A DNA stretch of 64,000 nucleotides from Nematopogon swammerdamellus (GCA_946902875.1 OX336339.1:20429349-20493348), one strand, 5' to 3'; shown: positions 20,334 to 31,729, numbered from the stretch's first letter. The notes: generated by a model from the letters alone, not told the origin. Numbers and translations are program-made.

Positions 20334-22622
20334 CTAGCTGGGCCCGCGGCTCCGCTCGCGTGAAATTCGTATTCCAAAGAAGAATGTAAGTAACTAAGGG
20401 CGAGGCCGAAGGCCGAGCTGCGTTCAGGTAATCGATAAACCTTCTTAAAGAAAGTAAATAACTAAGGGCGAGGCCGAAGGCCGAGCTGCTTTCAGGTAAA
20501 CGATAAACCTTTCTCAAATAAAGGATGTTAGTAAGGGTGAGGCCGAAGGCCGAGCTGCGTTCAGGAAGACGATAAACCTTCTGGAAGAAAGGAAGAAACT
20601 AAGTGCGAGGCCGAAGGCCGAGCTGCGTTCAGGTAAACCAAAAACCCTCTTCCGCCTTCGGGCCTCGCCCTTAAAGACTTCCTTTCTTCGATAGAATATA
20701 ATATCGTATACTCAATCTATTTATTTCATAAAAATAAAAAAGTAATATTAATAAGTAAAGAATTAAACCTACCTAACAAACATTAAAATAACTATCAAAA
20801 CGGGCATTTTCAAATGTTCTTAGAGCACTTGCGGCATTACCCCGCTGGATGGCAAGGCTTACCCTTTGAATGAAGTACATAAGCCGTTGATGGCGGGACA
20901 CCAGTTGCGTCAACCAGCTCAAGCCTCTTTTGGCTTCACTGCTCCACGGACCGAGGGTTTCAACCGCAAACGCAACAAATTTGAAATCTTGAATTATATT
21001 TCTATATTTGCTGCGTTTGAGGCTCTCCGCCCCAGCCTCGGCCGCGCCAGCCGCTCTTGAAGATGTCCTAACGTGACTTGGAGCCAATGTGAGAACAAAA
21101 GTGGCGTCCCACATCAAAGAACTACCCTTAGTCCATGGCACTAAGGTGATAGCATCGGGCCTCTTGCCATCCAGTCGGGAATAACCGCGAGGTTCTGCAC
21201 GGTATATTTGCCGTTAGAAGCGTGGAGTTTATAATAAAATTTTAATTAAATTAACTCAATCTTAATATTAATTAACTTTATTCGAGATGGTTTAGCTTCT
21301 TCCTGAACGCAGCTCGGCCTTCGGCCTCGCCCTTAGTTACTTGCTTTCTTCGAGATGGTTTATAATTTGTCAGAACGTAGCTCGGCCTTCGGCCTCGCCT
21401 TAGTTACTTACTTTCTTCAAGATAGTTTAGCTTCTTCCTGAACGCAGCTCGGCCTTCGGCCTCGCCCTTAGTTACTTGCTTTCTTCGAGATGGTTTTTCA
21501 ATTATCCGAACGTAGCTCGGCCTTCGGCCTCGCCTTAGTTACTTACTTTCTTCAAGATGGTTTAGCTTCTTCCTGAACGCAGCTCGGCCTGCGGCCTCGC
21601 CCATAGTTACTTACTTTTTTCGAGAAGGTTTATGGTCTTCCAGAATAGAGCTCGGCCTTCGGCCTCGCCCTTAGTTACTTACATTCTTCAAGAATGTTTT
21701 TCTTCTTCCTGAACTCAGCTCCGCCTTCCGCCTCGCCCTTAGTTACTTTCATCGAGAAAGAATATCGTTTACGTGAGCGCAGATCCGCCTTCGGGCCCGT
21801 CTTTAGTTAATTACTTTCTTTTTTTTAAATACGAATTTCCCGCGAGCGAAGCCGCGGGCAACAGATATATAAATTTTATTGCACCAATGACAGCGACATA
21901 ACTTCGACTTTCAATTATTATTTTTATTTATCAAACAATTTGTCACCGGCCAGCTCACGTCGAGATGACAGTTCTCCGTTGTCAACATGACATTTAAAAT
22001 TGTTTTTACCTTTACTTTGGATTACGTGATTTTTATTATATTTTTTAATTATTATGTTCATCTGGGATATACACGGTCACTATAAAAAGTTTCGTCAAAT
22101 TCCGTTCAGTGGTTTTTGTGAGATGCGCGTACAAATAGACATTTTTGCATTTACGATTTTATGATATGTATAGAAAGAATAGATATGTATAGACTATTGT
22201 GTTCAAGTTATAAAAAAGAAGAACTGTCATTCTCGTTGTATCTACTTATTTTTAAATTTCGAATGAATATTTTATTCAAATTGTATTTGCTGCCAGTTCT
22301 CAAGATATAATTATGTACTTTGGACTACGTGATTTTAAACGCGCAATAATGTTTATAATTGTTAATTTTTTTTTATTTTTGTTATTTTTTTTTACGTATT
22401 ATGTTAACCTGGCATATAAACTGCCACTATACAAAGTTTCGTCTAATTCCGTTCAGTGGTTTTTGCGTGATGCGCGTACAGACAAACAAACAAACAAACA
22501 AAAATTTTAAAAACTGTTCTAACATGTTCAGTATCTCATTTTAAGCCACCCTGGTTAGTTTTTTTCCGAATAAATTCAATGTACAGACTTTCTTACCTCT
22601 ACGATTTTATTATATGTATAGA
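20334..22622 (-). mobile_element. non-autonomous Helitron with inverted satellite blocks and captured coding fragment
   Basis: On the minus strand the element starts TCTATACATATAATAAAATC at 22622 (preceded by A) and ends GCGGAGCCGCGGGCCCAGCTAG at 20334 (followed by T), as Helitrons do. Inside are 63-bp satellite units in plus orientation (20385-20690), a coding fragment (20773-21215), about eight units in the opposite orientation (21290-21800), and a second, plus-facing 3'-like terminus (GCGAGCGAAGCCGCGGGCAACAG, 21840-21863). The 5' region is duplicated: TTCCGTTCAGTGGTTTTTG occurs near 22100 and near 22448. There is no Rep/helicase coding sequence, so mobility would need another Helitron. Confidence 0.7.
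20773..21215 (-). pseudogene. captured fragment of a mobile-element-type domain (LDGKRPDAITLVPW...WDAT..TLAPSHV)
   Basis: Minus-strand reading gives EPRGYSRLDGKRPDAITLVP, WTKGSSLMWDATFVLTLAPS, SEAKRGLSWL, YFIQRVSLAIQRGNAASALR and ends near 20773. I recognise this arrangement (GKRPD, PW..G..L.WDAT...TLAPSHV, then ETLGPW and Q.RVS.AIQRGNA) from uncharacterised, mobile-element-associated proteins common in invertebrate genomes. The activity is not known to me. Here it is a C-terminal piece flanked by satellite blocks inside a Helitron, with no start region. A second copy of the last part lies at 54457-54660. Alternative: C-terminal domain of a LINE polyprotein. Confidence 0.65.
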
Positions 22623-23040
22623 TAAGCTTCTAAACTAATTGTGGGTTGTCAAATTATTATTTAGTGCTTTTTAATGAAAACATTTTCAAACGTGTTACTA
22701 GGCTGCGTGAATTATTTAGGTACAAGAGGGATGGATCAACATAATATAGCATCAATCTTAATTTATTCTATCTAGATTTCTCATGGCTTTATAAAAATTA
22801 CCTTTTTGTGGAAATATTCAGTGCCTTAAATTTGGGAAAAGAAGCATAAACATACACCAGGGCGGCATGAGGGAGCAGTACGTGATAGATCAATATAGCT
22901 TGGTCATAAAGCACACATGCACGCTCTTGTTTTAAAATATCGGTTAATACCAGAGTAACCCAACGAAGCAAACTCTGGTACAGTCCATTCGCTGAGCTAA
23001 GGCCCTTTTTTTATTAAATTTATATTTTCGCACAGACTGA
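22623..23040. other. unassigned sequence
   Basis: No coding or repeat signal supported. Confidence 0.35.
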
Positions 23041-23292
23041 ATAATTTAATCTACGGTGTAGGGTCAGCCGAAGAGATGACGTCCGTTGGAGTAACCATGG
23101 CATACATTGGCGGCCGAGGACTGGAAAACGGAGTGTGGGAAAACAACCCGTCAAGTGGGACCACGATATCAAATCAAGTATGTCAGCGGAAAGCAGTGGT
23201 TCCGTAACGCTGAAGGCCGGGAAGGGTGGAGGAGAATTTGGAGGGGTGTGTGTCCAGAAGTGGATGCTTACACGCTGACTGACTGTAGGCAT
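23041..23292 (+). pseudogene. RTE LINE tail, frameshifted
   Basis: Plus strand gives AAEDWKTECGKTTRQVGPRY, IKYVSGKQWFRNAEGREGWR, RIWRGVCPEVDAYTLTD and a stop. It parallels the minus-strand copy at 36733 (RSVGRPFARWDDDIKYVGGK... WRGVCPAVDACTLTD). The first part is out of frame (CTGGAAAACGGAGTGTGGGA would encode WKTECG or RKTEC-like text). This is the last ~80 codons of an RTE-type ORF and not a functional gene. Confidence 0.75.
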
Positions 23293-23384
23293 CCGGTGAC
23301 CTGCAAAACATATTGCGATGAGAGCTCTATTTTCATGTCTCGAACTATAATTTTGGTTTTACTTTATAGAATGAACCTATGTAC

Positions 23385-23530
23385 ATACATTACTTCACCT
23401 TTATCTATGAGTGGGGTAGGCAGAGACAAAGGTTATCCACGTACAATAATGCTAACACACTTCTGGTTCTCTCATCCACACACATAATGTTTGCAACATT
23501 CTCCTCCTACTTATAATCTTCGTTCAGGCC
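23385..23530 (+). repeat. GGGGTAGGCAGAG interspersed repeat
   Basis: GAGTGGGGTAGGCAGAGACA, followed by CGTACAATAATGC and ACTTCTGGTTCTCTCATCC. Same family as 5135-5250, 41385-41500 and 42890-43003. Confidence 0.55.
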
Positions 23531-23729
23531 ACAATCAACGTTCTCTCCCTACAATGTTTCGCATGCTATATACATGATCTATTATTCAAATTAACTTATT
23601 TCAAGTATATTTCTATATAACTTTTTTTACAGTTATACTACACATATTAGTATGTTTATTGTACTGACATAATTAAGTTGTTTCAAATTACGTATGCAAT
23701 GTTGACAAAGGCTTCTTATACCTAACAAG

Positions 23730-23935
23730 CTGTGCCCGCGGCTCCGCCCGCTTTCATATTTCACTTCACTGCTAACCTCATAAGCTATTTAGCGTGATAG
23801 TAAGTAGCCTATAGTTGATGGGAAGAATCAAGCTATCTGTAGAATTTTGTTTTATTAAAATCGGTTCAGTGGTTCTCGAGTTATAAGCGGACAGACAGAC
23901 AGACAGACAGAAAGCAGACGTTGGATTTTATTAAA
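23730..23935 (-). mobile_element. Helitron-derived fragment
   Basis: GCTGTGCCCGCGGCTCCGCC at 23731 is the reversed Helitron 3' end with its CTAG changed (ACAAGCTG). It runs through TAGTAAGTAGCCTATAG and TCGGTTCAGTGGTTCTCGAG, then (ACAG)n, as in other lepidopteran Helitron 5' regions. Confidence 0.55.
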
Positions 23936-24094
23936 GGTAAGGAAGGAAGGAAAGGATACGTACGTCGTACACTTCTTTGTAGTTAGAACTCTCACTAAAA
24001 TTATTAATCATGCTCTCAAGCTGTGTTTTCGATAGACTGTAGGCGATGTTATTATGTGGCTAGTCACTAAAATACTTGTAATTGTATAAAAAAA

Positions 24095-24205
24095 TACTCT
24101 GCGAAGTTTTTTTGTCGGTTCTTCTTCGTGGGTGTGATAGAACAAATTGTGATAAATGCAGTCTAATTGCCATATGAATGATCAATAAACAATACAATAC
24201 CATTA
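24095..24205 (+). repeat. retroposon 3' end, same family as 13430
   Basis: CTCTGCGAAGTTTTTTTGTCG, GTTCTTCTTCGTGGGTGTG and ATGATCAATAAACAATACAAT match 13500-13625. Confidence 0.6.
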
Positions 24206-25242
24206 ATTGACAAAAAATCTGAATAAAAATTACTAGAACATTAATTATTTATTACTGAAGAAATTCAGCCAGTTGGTGGTAGTCAAGAGCATAAGCGCAC
24301 TCACAAAATGCTGCCGCGGGAAACGAGGGGCTGATCGTTCAATATCGACAATGAATCCCCGCCTCGCGACACGCATGCCGAATGGCTGCTTCCATTTTTA
24401 TGGCCTGTCGAATGTCTTTGGCTTTTTAATTATTCACTTTGCTACATTGGAGTCTGTGTGTTGGCTTCAAGATAAATATTTTCCTCTTTTATCTCTACAG
24501 ATAATGTCGCAGAAGCAATTTTAACATGATTTTATAATTATATAACACTTCAGAATGTGAAAAAATTATTTCGTACATTTTAATAGCGTTTCGAAAAACT
24601 CATGAAAATTATTTGCACCGCCAGTTGTCAATCGTGTGTTAATATTGCAAATGAAGGGTTCATTTGCAATATTGAGTTACTTATACATTGAGTTACTTAT
24701 ATTGAGTTACTTATACATAATATATTTTATTATCAACCCACCTAATACCGTAGATAAAGCCTCTATAATCATAACTAAATAAGTTTTGTAAAATAGGTAC
24801 ATGTATTTAAATGTTTTATGATTATACAATAGCTTAAATAATATTTTCACTTGATCGACCTTAAGATTCAGCTAGCAAAATATTGAATTTAAAATGCAAT
24901 TTATACATTTCAGACAACGAATAAAATAAATATTTCTCTCTCTCATTTCTCCGAAAAATATGATCGCGAAATCCACACCCAATATCCCAACAGCGTTCGC
25001 TAATGAATCAATACCGATATTTGCATAGCCCATTACCGTTTATTGAACTAAAATTGATATTTAGTGCCCTATTACGGGGTCATAGATCGTGTTCTCGAGC
25101 AATTTGCCTAATGTAGCATAACTAGCGCCCTCTATTGTCGAGTGGCGGCGGCGCGCGTAGAACACAAATCGAATCATAGCCGCTGTGCAGTCGACGCTGT
25201 TTGATATTCGAATGGATGAAGTTTAGATACGATACGAAAACC
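24206..25242. other. unassigned sequence
   Basis: Includes a short direct repeat of ATTGAGTTACTTATA (three copies near 24672-24716). The 83-codon ORF at 24273 (+) has no recognised domain. A pyrimidine tract ending CTCTACAG at 24500 resembles a splice acceptor but has no coding support. Confidence 0.35.
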
Positions 25243-25541
25243 AGCCAAGTGCGAGCGGGACTCGCGCACCGAGGTTTCCGCCCCACAAAGAAAAAAACGT
25301 TAAAAAACTCGATTCTTGTATGAGACGTACGTTACGTTACGTTCTTGTACGTTACTTTTTATATCTTTTATTACCATTTGATGTTAAATCCGCCATAATA
25401 ACACATATTATGTTAAAATTTCAACCATCTAGCTATACGATTAATAATATACAGTCGTAGGACAGACAAACAGACAGACAGACAGATTAATCGTAAGCTT
25501 AGTAACAGGCTTTCGTACGGGGTACGGGAACCTAAAAATGC
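25243..25541 (+). repeat. ACAG-core interspersed repeat, complete
   Basis: Starts AACCAGCCAAGTGCGAGCG, includes AAATCCGCCATAATAACACA and the CAGACAGACAGACAG run (about 25468-25486), and ends GCTTAGTAACAGGC... GGTACGGGAACCTAAAAATG. Non-coding. Confidence 0.7.
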
Positions 25542-25739
25542 AGTGCAGCGAATCGAATGACAGATGTGCAGGTGAAAATGGGGATGAATGAATAGGCTGT
25601 GGAAAATACAAATAAAACGAATGTCGATAAGTTACGTCTACATACGAAAAACACAATGAAATTGAAATGAAGCATGTGGAAGAGGTGTCATAATAATAAT
25701 TTATAATTTAATTTAATATTTTTTTAAATAATATTACTA

Positions 25740-25925
25740 ACTGCGCCCGCGACTTCGTCTGCGTGGACTTATCGCGACGCCATCTACCGCGTTCAATTGT
25801 GTTCGCAAACCATCCAGGGACCCCCTGGATGGTTTGAGAACACAAATATACACACAAAATTTCATCAAAATCGGTCCAGCCGTTTAGGTGGATTAGGTGA
25901 CAAACACACGTACAGAAGAATTATA
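25740..25925 (-). mobile_element. Helitron-related fragment
   Basis: TGCGCCCGCGACTTCGTCTGCG is a decayed version of the reversed Helitron 3' end, and AAATTTCATCAAAATCGGTC, CAGCCGTTTAGG, then ACAAACACACGTAC is typical of the 5' side. Its right part is interrupted by the TIR element at 25926. Confidence 0.45.
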
Positions 25926-26584
25926 CAGGGCTGTTCGGCACATCGCGCGACAAATTTTTTTTGTAGGTAAGTGGGGTCATTTGCAACGTTTTGACCCATG
26001 AGACCTTTTGTCAGGACAACACGGGCACTCGCTTCCCGTATTGAGAGCTTTTCATGTACCGGTCGCGCGGGCACTCTTGCAAATTATCCCTAATTTTGTC
26101 GTTCTATTCTGTCTCTGTGCCTAATTTTGACCACATAGTGAATTATTTGTATAACATGTGGTATATCGTTGGAAAGGGTATAAACTAGCGAACTTTTTAA
26201 AAGAAAATGAAGCTATCAATTCCTGTCAGTATTTGTTTTAAATGAATTAAGAAATTAAGATTCTGTCACATTTTTTACTCGTTCTCGGGAATTTGGGAGG
26301 TCATAAAACCTTTTCATGGTATTAACTTCATCAAATTATATTTTTTTCTAGAACAAGGATACATCGTAAAATTCAATAAAGTTTATTTTGTGCTGATACA
26401 ATAATAAACAAAAAAGTTACAAGGGTTTAAAGCTGGGATTTTGGTCATTTTCAAAAATATAGAAAAAAAATCGTATCTTTATACCACGTGACATCTGATA
26501 AAAGGTATCATGGGTCAAAACGTTGCAAATGACCTCACTTACCTACAAAAAAAAATTGTCGGTCGATGTGCTGAACACCCTGTA
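25926..26584. mobile_element. complete 659-bp TIR element (CAGGG-type MITE)
   Basis: Ends are inverted over about 85 bp. The left begins CAGGGCTGTTCGGCACATCG; the reverse complement of the right begins CAGGGTGTTCAGCACATCGA; both continue through TTGCAACGTTTTGACCCATGA. Flanks are TTATA on the left and TATATA on the right, consistent with a short TA-rich target duplication. No transposase is encoded. A partner family copy is at 10836-11660. The superfamily is not certain. Confidence 0.82.
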
Positions 26585-26950
26585 TATATAAGGATATAGA
26601 GGTGAATTTTTTTGTTTTGTTTATTTATATGTAAGGGGTAATCTCTGGAACTAATACTATTTTGTCAAAGATAAACATTCAAGAAAATGTTATCTACTAG
26701 TTTGGTAACAAGCATAATGTTCCTGCCACAAGCAAGATTTCCACATTCACTATGTGCCCCTAAACAAGTCTGAAATATTCTAGAATTTCACTTTGTAGCG
26801 CCGGCGCTGCTGTCTGGGCGTCGCGAGAGTGACGAGAGTAAATCTGAGAGGCAATATTACCACTTCAGAGCGGGATACGTACGTATGCACAGAGCAAAGA
26901 GCAATATCTGTACTGTTTTCCAGAAGAAATCAATACTTCAGCCTAGGTTG
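26585..26950. other. unassigned sequence
   Basis: Nothing supported. A GC-richer patch lies at 26798-26850. Confidence 0.3.
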
Positions 26951-26954
26951 CGTA

Positions 26955-27065
26955 CTAAAATCAAATCAAATCAAAATATATTTATTGCACTTGAATTTTT
27001 TTTTTGCAAAAGGTACAGCTTAACACCGTAGGCGTTCTCCTCCAGCCAACCGTTGAAGCCAAAAG
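26955..27065. repeat. ATCAA-tailed retroposon end
   Basis: AAATCAAATCAAATCAAAATATATTTATTGCACTTG then GTACAGCTTAACACCGTAGG and CTCCAGCCAACCGTTG. The ATCAA pentamers beside a conserved block suggest a LINE 3' tail on the minus strand. Confidence 0.5.
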
Positions 27066-27405
27066 TTGAAAGTAATATTTAAACTAGACTACTAATTTAT
27101 TTTAGGTCAGTTTTAGTTTTATTTTTCTAGTTATTGTAAGTTCTTTATTTAATATTTATATTCTCATTCTGTTTAATAAATTTTACAAATCTAGATAACT
27201 ACTATTTATAAAAAAGTTATAAAATAGTTAGATATAGGTTGAAATATGTAAAATTTGCTTTGTCCGAGGCGATAATTCTAAAAGCAAATGCTCAATAAAT
27301 AAAAACAAATATTTAGTAGTTTGTATAAAAACGGTAAAATAGAGAAAATCGAATTCTTCTGATTCTCACCGGCGATTGCAAGGTGCGACGTGGGGAAGCT
27401 GGGCA
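27066..27405. other. unassigned AT-rich sequence
   Basis: No coding or repeat signal supported. Confidence 0.3.
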
Positions 27406-27407
27406 GC

Positions 27408-27478
27408 AGCTGCACAGATGGGTATGGCTACGGAACCTCCTGTCTGTGAACAACGTTCGCACTTACAGGTATTTAACG
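27408..27478 (-). repeat. fragment of the GTTCCGTAGC.../ACGTTGTTCAC repeat
   Basis: GGGTATGGCTACGGAACCTC followed by GTGAACAACGTTCGCACTTA is the reverse of the start seen at 12858 and 31231. Confidence 0.55.
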
Positions 27479-27945
27479 TCATCCTGGCAGTTAAATAGCT
27501 ACTGTAAGCAATAGTGATGTATCGGGCTACAGTAGGGATCCCACCGAGCGAGCTACTATAAGTTTAAAATCTACATAAACGGAGGTACGCTAAGGTCGTT
27601 TACCGAAGGTTCGCGAACTGCGCGAGATTTCAAATGCTCAGCGCTCTCGGAGCGTGCATTTCAATGTGATGTGTTTAATGTCCACGTAGAGGAACGCGTA
27701 TTTGTATGCTAAATAAATTCATTTTATTAAAATAAATTATTTTACTTTAAAATAAATCATTTATTTATACGTTTTACGTTATTAAATAGGTAGCATATGG
27801 AAGAAATGTGCAATAGTAACAGTTTATTTGCCACTCAAGTTGTACGTACACCCAGTCTCCAAGAGTTGAAAAGAGTTTATATTGGTATACATGGTATACA
27901 ATTTATTTTACATTGTCACCAGCACAATAATTATAATACACACAA
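27479..27945. other. unassigned sequence
   Basis: No coding or repeat signal supported. Confidence 0.3.
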
Positions 27946-28270
27946 TTTTTTTTTTTATGGAAACTGACACGGTTGGATACATCATCTACAACATCCGTGA
28001 TGTCAGCCCATAACACCGGGTGAACTTGGTGCCACGTCAGTGCTTCCCTTCGGCCGTGCCGGCTACACTGAACTGGACGGAAAACACAAACTATTCACAT
28101 AGCCGTTTCGACCGACCTATCATTCAGTGCGGTGGTAACAACCCGGGCGGGTTGAACCCTACCACCTAGTAATATAAGAAGGGAATCATATCCCTTAGTC
28201 GCCTTTTACGACATACACGGGGAGAGATGCAGTTGGGCTATTATTTTAAAGTACCGGCCACACACGGTAA
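27946..28270 (-). mobile_element. SINE type I, full length
   Basis: Minus strand starts TACCGTGTGTGGCCGGTACT (28269), carries GTCGTAAAAGGCGACTAAGG (head), GGTAGGGTTCAACCCGCCCG (B-box-like), GGTAACCACCGCACTG-type text, GGTGTTATGGGCTGACATCA and CCGTGTCAGTTTCCAT, and ends in an A tail (T-run at 27948). About 320 bp and non-coding, presumably Pol III transcribed. It is the best reference copy of head plus body I on this strand. Confidence 0.8.
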
Positions 28271-29358
28271 AATTTGCACAAGACTTTGTAATATGCGTGT
28301 TGATGAACCTTAGTCAACATTATAATTTCGTCTTTGCATCTCATACATTTAGAATAAATTTTCGACGAGTTGATCCCGCCTATCCTTTTGAATTCGTATA
28401 TAAATCAGCTGTTTGAGTATTTTCTAAAATAACCTGTGGCCTTTTAACAAAACCTGGGTACCTACCTATAATAGCAATGTCACAAAAGCGTACCTTAGCT
28501 ATATTGTTCAGTGAAAAATCTAAGTTCAAGCGCAAGAAAAGAATCTCACGAATCGGACTAAAAATCTAATAAATTATTCAAACACCTCCCAGAAGATGGC
28601 GCGAGACATCTCAGATAATCTCCAGTGATTTATGCCGCCCTGGTACGCAGGCTCACTCGGGAAAACTATTTTTAAGGCCCAGTCGTGATACACGACCGCA
28701 CACAGACGTTCGGCATGCAAGGAATACCTTAGAAAAGTTATTAACTTGTAGAGGAGGTGAAATAAAAGACGAAACAAATAATATATGTCTATCCCGTTAT
28801 GCTTGTTAACTCACATATCTTCTCTTTGCTGCAAATGGGGGGCGCCGAGCAAACCTTGGTAACAAGATAAAAAATTATATGAAAATGCCGATTCTGGATA
28901 ATTATTTCCATCCGCTCGGGTACCTAAGAGAACAGAACAATGTTTGCTTCGCAAAAGGAAGCGCGATAAATCGTGGATTTGGTAAAGGAAAAATATTATT
29001 GCTGTCCTAAGTATGACCAATGTTATTTGTTTTCAACCTTAGACTCTACGCAGTATTTTCTAATAATCCTCTTATTGGTTGGTTCGTTTTGTAAAATGTA
29101 AGTACGAGTGCGTATTTTCTAGATTTTCCCACAATGACCGTCAATCATTCATAATTTATGATATATACGAGGCTCGAATATTTTATCCAGGAAAATATTT
29201 ACAAAGCACTCAACTTTACAATACATTCGGAATTCACCAGAGCTTCACATAATCTTCCGTATTTCACGACAAATAATTACCAAACCTGTATGTAGGTAGA
29301 GACAAGAGCAAGCACAATTAAAAAAAAATTGATTGACATATTTTAACCATTGACTTAA
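28271..29358. other. unassigned region
   Basis: ORFs at 28574-28777 and 28811-29020 (-) have no domain. No repeat copies elsewhere in the window. Confidence 0.35.
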
Positions 29359-29359
29359 A

Positions 29360-29762
29360 AAAACCGGCCAAGTGCGAGTCTAACTCGCGCACCGAGGGTT
29401 CCGTATCGCCATGTCATTGTCAGCGCCACTCACGCCATCTATGGGGTGTTTTATGAAATGCTTCATATTAGTTAAAATTTATGATTAGTTAAAATGCTTC
29501 ATACTGTTGTCAGTAGATGGCGTGCATACACTTTTTGGTTTCTTGTATTGTATTCACGGAGGTCTTATTTTTATTATTTGTTGTTATATCGGCCATACCA
29601 TAATAAATAACACATAAGTATTCTGTGAAAATTTCAACGAGCTACCTATTATGGTTCAAGAGATACAACCCTCGGACAGACAGACAGCGACGGACAGACA
29701 GACAGACATACGGCGTAGGCTTAGTAATAGGGTTCTGTACGACGGATACGAAACCCTAAAAA
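29360..29762 (+). repeat. ACAG-core interspersed repeat, complete
   Basis: Starts AAACCGGCCAAGTGCGAGTC, has ATTTGTTGTTATATCGGCCAT, TATTATGGTTCAAGAGATAC, ACAGACAG runs and TAGGCTTAGTAATAGG, and ends ATACGAAACCCTAAAAAAC. About 400 bp; the interior contains a short direct duplication (ATGCTTCATA...TTAGTTAAAAT, 29455-29500). Confidence 0.75.
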
Positions 29763-30528
29763 ACTTATTTTAACAGACTTTTCTCGCTGCACTCAACCCA
29801 GCTGCATACAGCTAAAACGAATAGTTACGATGTTTTGTACCGTCCAAGTAAACGGGCAAGTAATCTCTTTCTAGAGAGCCGATTTACAATTCCAAATATC
29901 TCAAGTAAGGCTCGACAGGACTCAATAACGGACGAAGATGAATGGTGTTCAAATTCGCTTTACACGCGCGACGTCCGCTGCCCGCGTGGTAGGAATGCCA
30001 AATAATAAATGGTGCTCTAAACTATGCCAACAATAGGTTAGGGTGTGATTTTCATTTTGGCATACTACGTGATAAGAAGTCGAGATATAAGGCCTTCCGT
30101 AGGGAGTCTTCTAAAATACGTGAGGGGGACACATCCATCAAAACATCAACTTCCTATGCAGAATTTGGTCGCATGGAAATAAGGGTTTGGAAGCATTTTT
30201 GGTGTAAATATTTTGGTATATTTTCGTGACGTTTTACTCAAAACTTAGATAGATATACTTGATAAGTGTTATATGGTCCTCCTTAAAAGTATATTAGAAT
30301 ACTTAAAAAAATCCCAACGATTTTTTTATTATTGTTTATTTATAAGAAGGACTTGAAGCGATTTGTGTTGTGTTGTGTTATTTTTCAATTTGACTGAAGG
30401 ACCTGCGTTGTCCAATTCACGCCTTAAAAATATTTTTCCATTATTACTTATATATATATATATAACAAATACACAATAAACATAATATGTTTAATACAGT
30501 GGTATATTTGGTATTCGGGTAATATGCA
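29763..30528. other. unassigned sequence with a TA microsatellite
   Basis: A (TA)7 run lies at about 30449-30463. No gene or repeat copy recognised. Confidence 0.35.
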
Positions 30529-30529
30529 G

Positions 30530-30690
30530 TACTCCAACAATCCATGGATCTTCAAATCGGGGATTAATAGCCCCACTCCATCGACTTTAGTCCGTCTTCT
30601 AGCCGGAATAGCACCTCCTCAGGGGTGAAATTGGCTATACCTGAAGTTCCGACCTCAAGTATAGCAACACAGTTCCGGTGCATAAAAAAA
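30530..30690 (+). pseudogene. 3' end of CR1/Jockey LINE
   Basis: Matches the 3' part of 15295-16005: CAATCCATGGATCTTCAAAT, CGGGGATTAATAG, CTCAGGGGTGAAATTGGCTA, AGTTCCGGTGCATAAAAAAA. Only the last few codons and the 3' UTR remain. Confidence 0.7.
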
Positions 30691-31230
30691 ATATGGTAAT
30701 AGACTCGTTAACTTTTCAAAAGAACCAAAACTTACAAAAATTACACCCCTCATAACCAATTTCAACATTTTATATACCAACTTGGTTTTAACTTACATTT
30801 GGCGTTCGCGTGCTGCGTTTGATTTTGAAATTAACTTTCAGACTGACACCCCCGACATCGAAAATCGCCTCCCAGATCCGTCAAAAAACAGCTCTCCCTC
30901 ACATCAGCAGCGCATGCATCACGCCTACAATGTCGCTTTAATAGAGCGCCTTCAATATGGAAATGTATAGAATTTTCTCGAATTTCCCGCCTGTAATAAC
31001 ACAAGGTGCCAAGCACAAGGCGCTCGGGTTAAGACGAAAATGCTCGAAATTGCGAACGCTAACCCCTTTGGGGAGACGCGGAGCGGATTTGTAAAATTGT
31101 AAAAGCAATGGCAATAGGTGATAGGACTTTCACTTGGCGAGTTTGAAAAAGGATTCTGTTTCTGAAAATATTACATGAGACTATTTCAAGCGTTATATTT
31201 GTGGCTGTAAAGGTCGTGGGTAAATAAAAA
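30691..31230. other. unassigned sequence
   Basis: The 62-codon ORF at 30782 (+) lacks any recognisable domain. Nothing else seen. Confidence 0.35.
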
Positions 31231-31325
31231 AAACTTTTAAGTGCGAACGTTGTTCACGCAGGGTTCCATGGCCATCTGATCCTTCTTTGCATACGTATAT
31301 CGTGCGCCGTAATCACGTAATCTCA
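31231..31325 (+). repeat. fragment of the AAGTGCGAACGTTGTTCAC repeat
   Basis: TTTTAAGTGCGAACGTTGTTCACGCAGGGTTCCATGGCC matches the start of 12858 and the inverse of 27408. Confidence 0.55.
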
Positions 31326-31329
31326 CAAG

Positions 31330-31571
31330 GACTTTATTTAAAGGATTGCCAACATGTGGAATTCACTCCCACCTACATCCATTCCATTAATGTACAGTCT
31401 GGGGTCCTTCAAACATAATGTGAAGGTGCACCTAGTTAGCCGACAAGGTATTCGCAGCCCCCGTACCTAAATATCCGAATGCCCGTGGGCGCCGTCGGAC
31501 TACACCTCTGCGTTAGTCTGGCGCGCGCCATTTGTCGTGCTCCCCATAAAAAAATTGGATTTGGATTTGGA
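31330..31571 (+). pseudogene. LINE 3' end with (TTGGAT)n tail
   Basis: WNSLPPTSIPLMYSLGSFKH-like coding (31361 onward), then VKVHLVSRQGIRSP and a stop, then a GC-rich 3' UTR (GCCCGTGGGCGCC, GCGCGCGCCATTTGTCGTG) and CCATAAAAAAATTGGATTTG with TTGGAT repeats. The WN.LP motif marks the C-terminus of Jockey/CR1-like RT proteins. Only about 40 codons remain. Confidence 0.7.
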
Positions 31572-31698
31572 TATCACGCCATCTATTGGTGACTGTTATA
31601 CTTTTGTAGTTAACATGTTGATGGCATATTCGCTATAATAATATATATTCTGCAAACATTTCAACCGGCTACCTATTACGGTTCAAAAGTTACAGCAC

Positions 31699-31729
<31 letters not shown>

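Noticed and set aside
24273..24524. Host exon with splice acceptor CTCTACAG
   Set aside because: No domain, no clear donor, and the acceptor-like string is common in AT-rich DNA.
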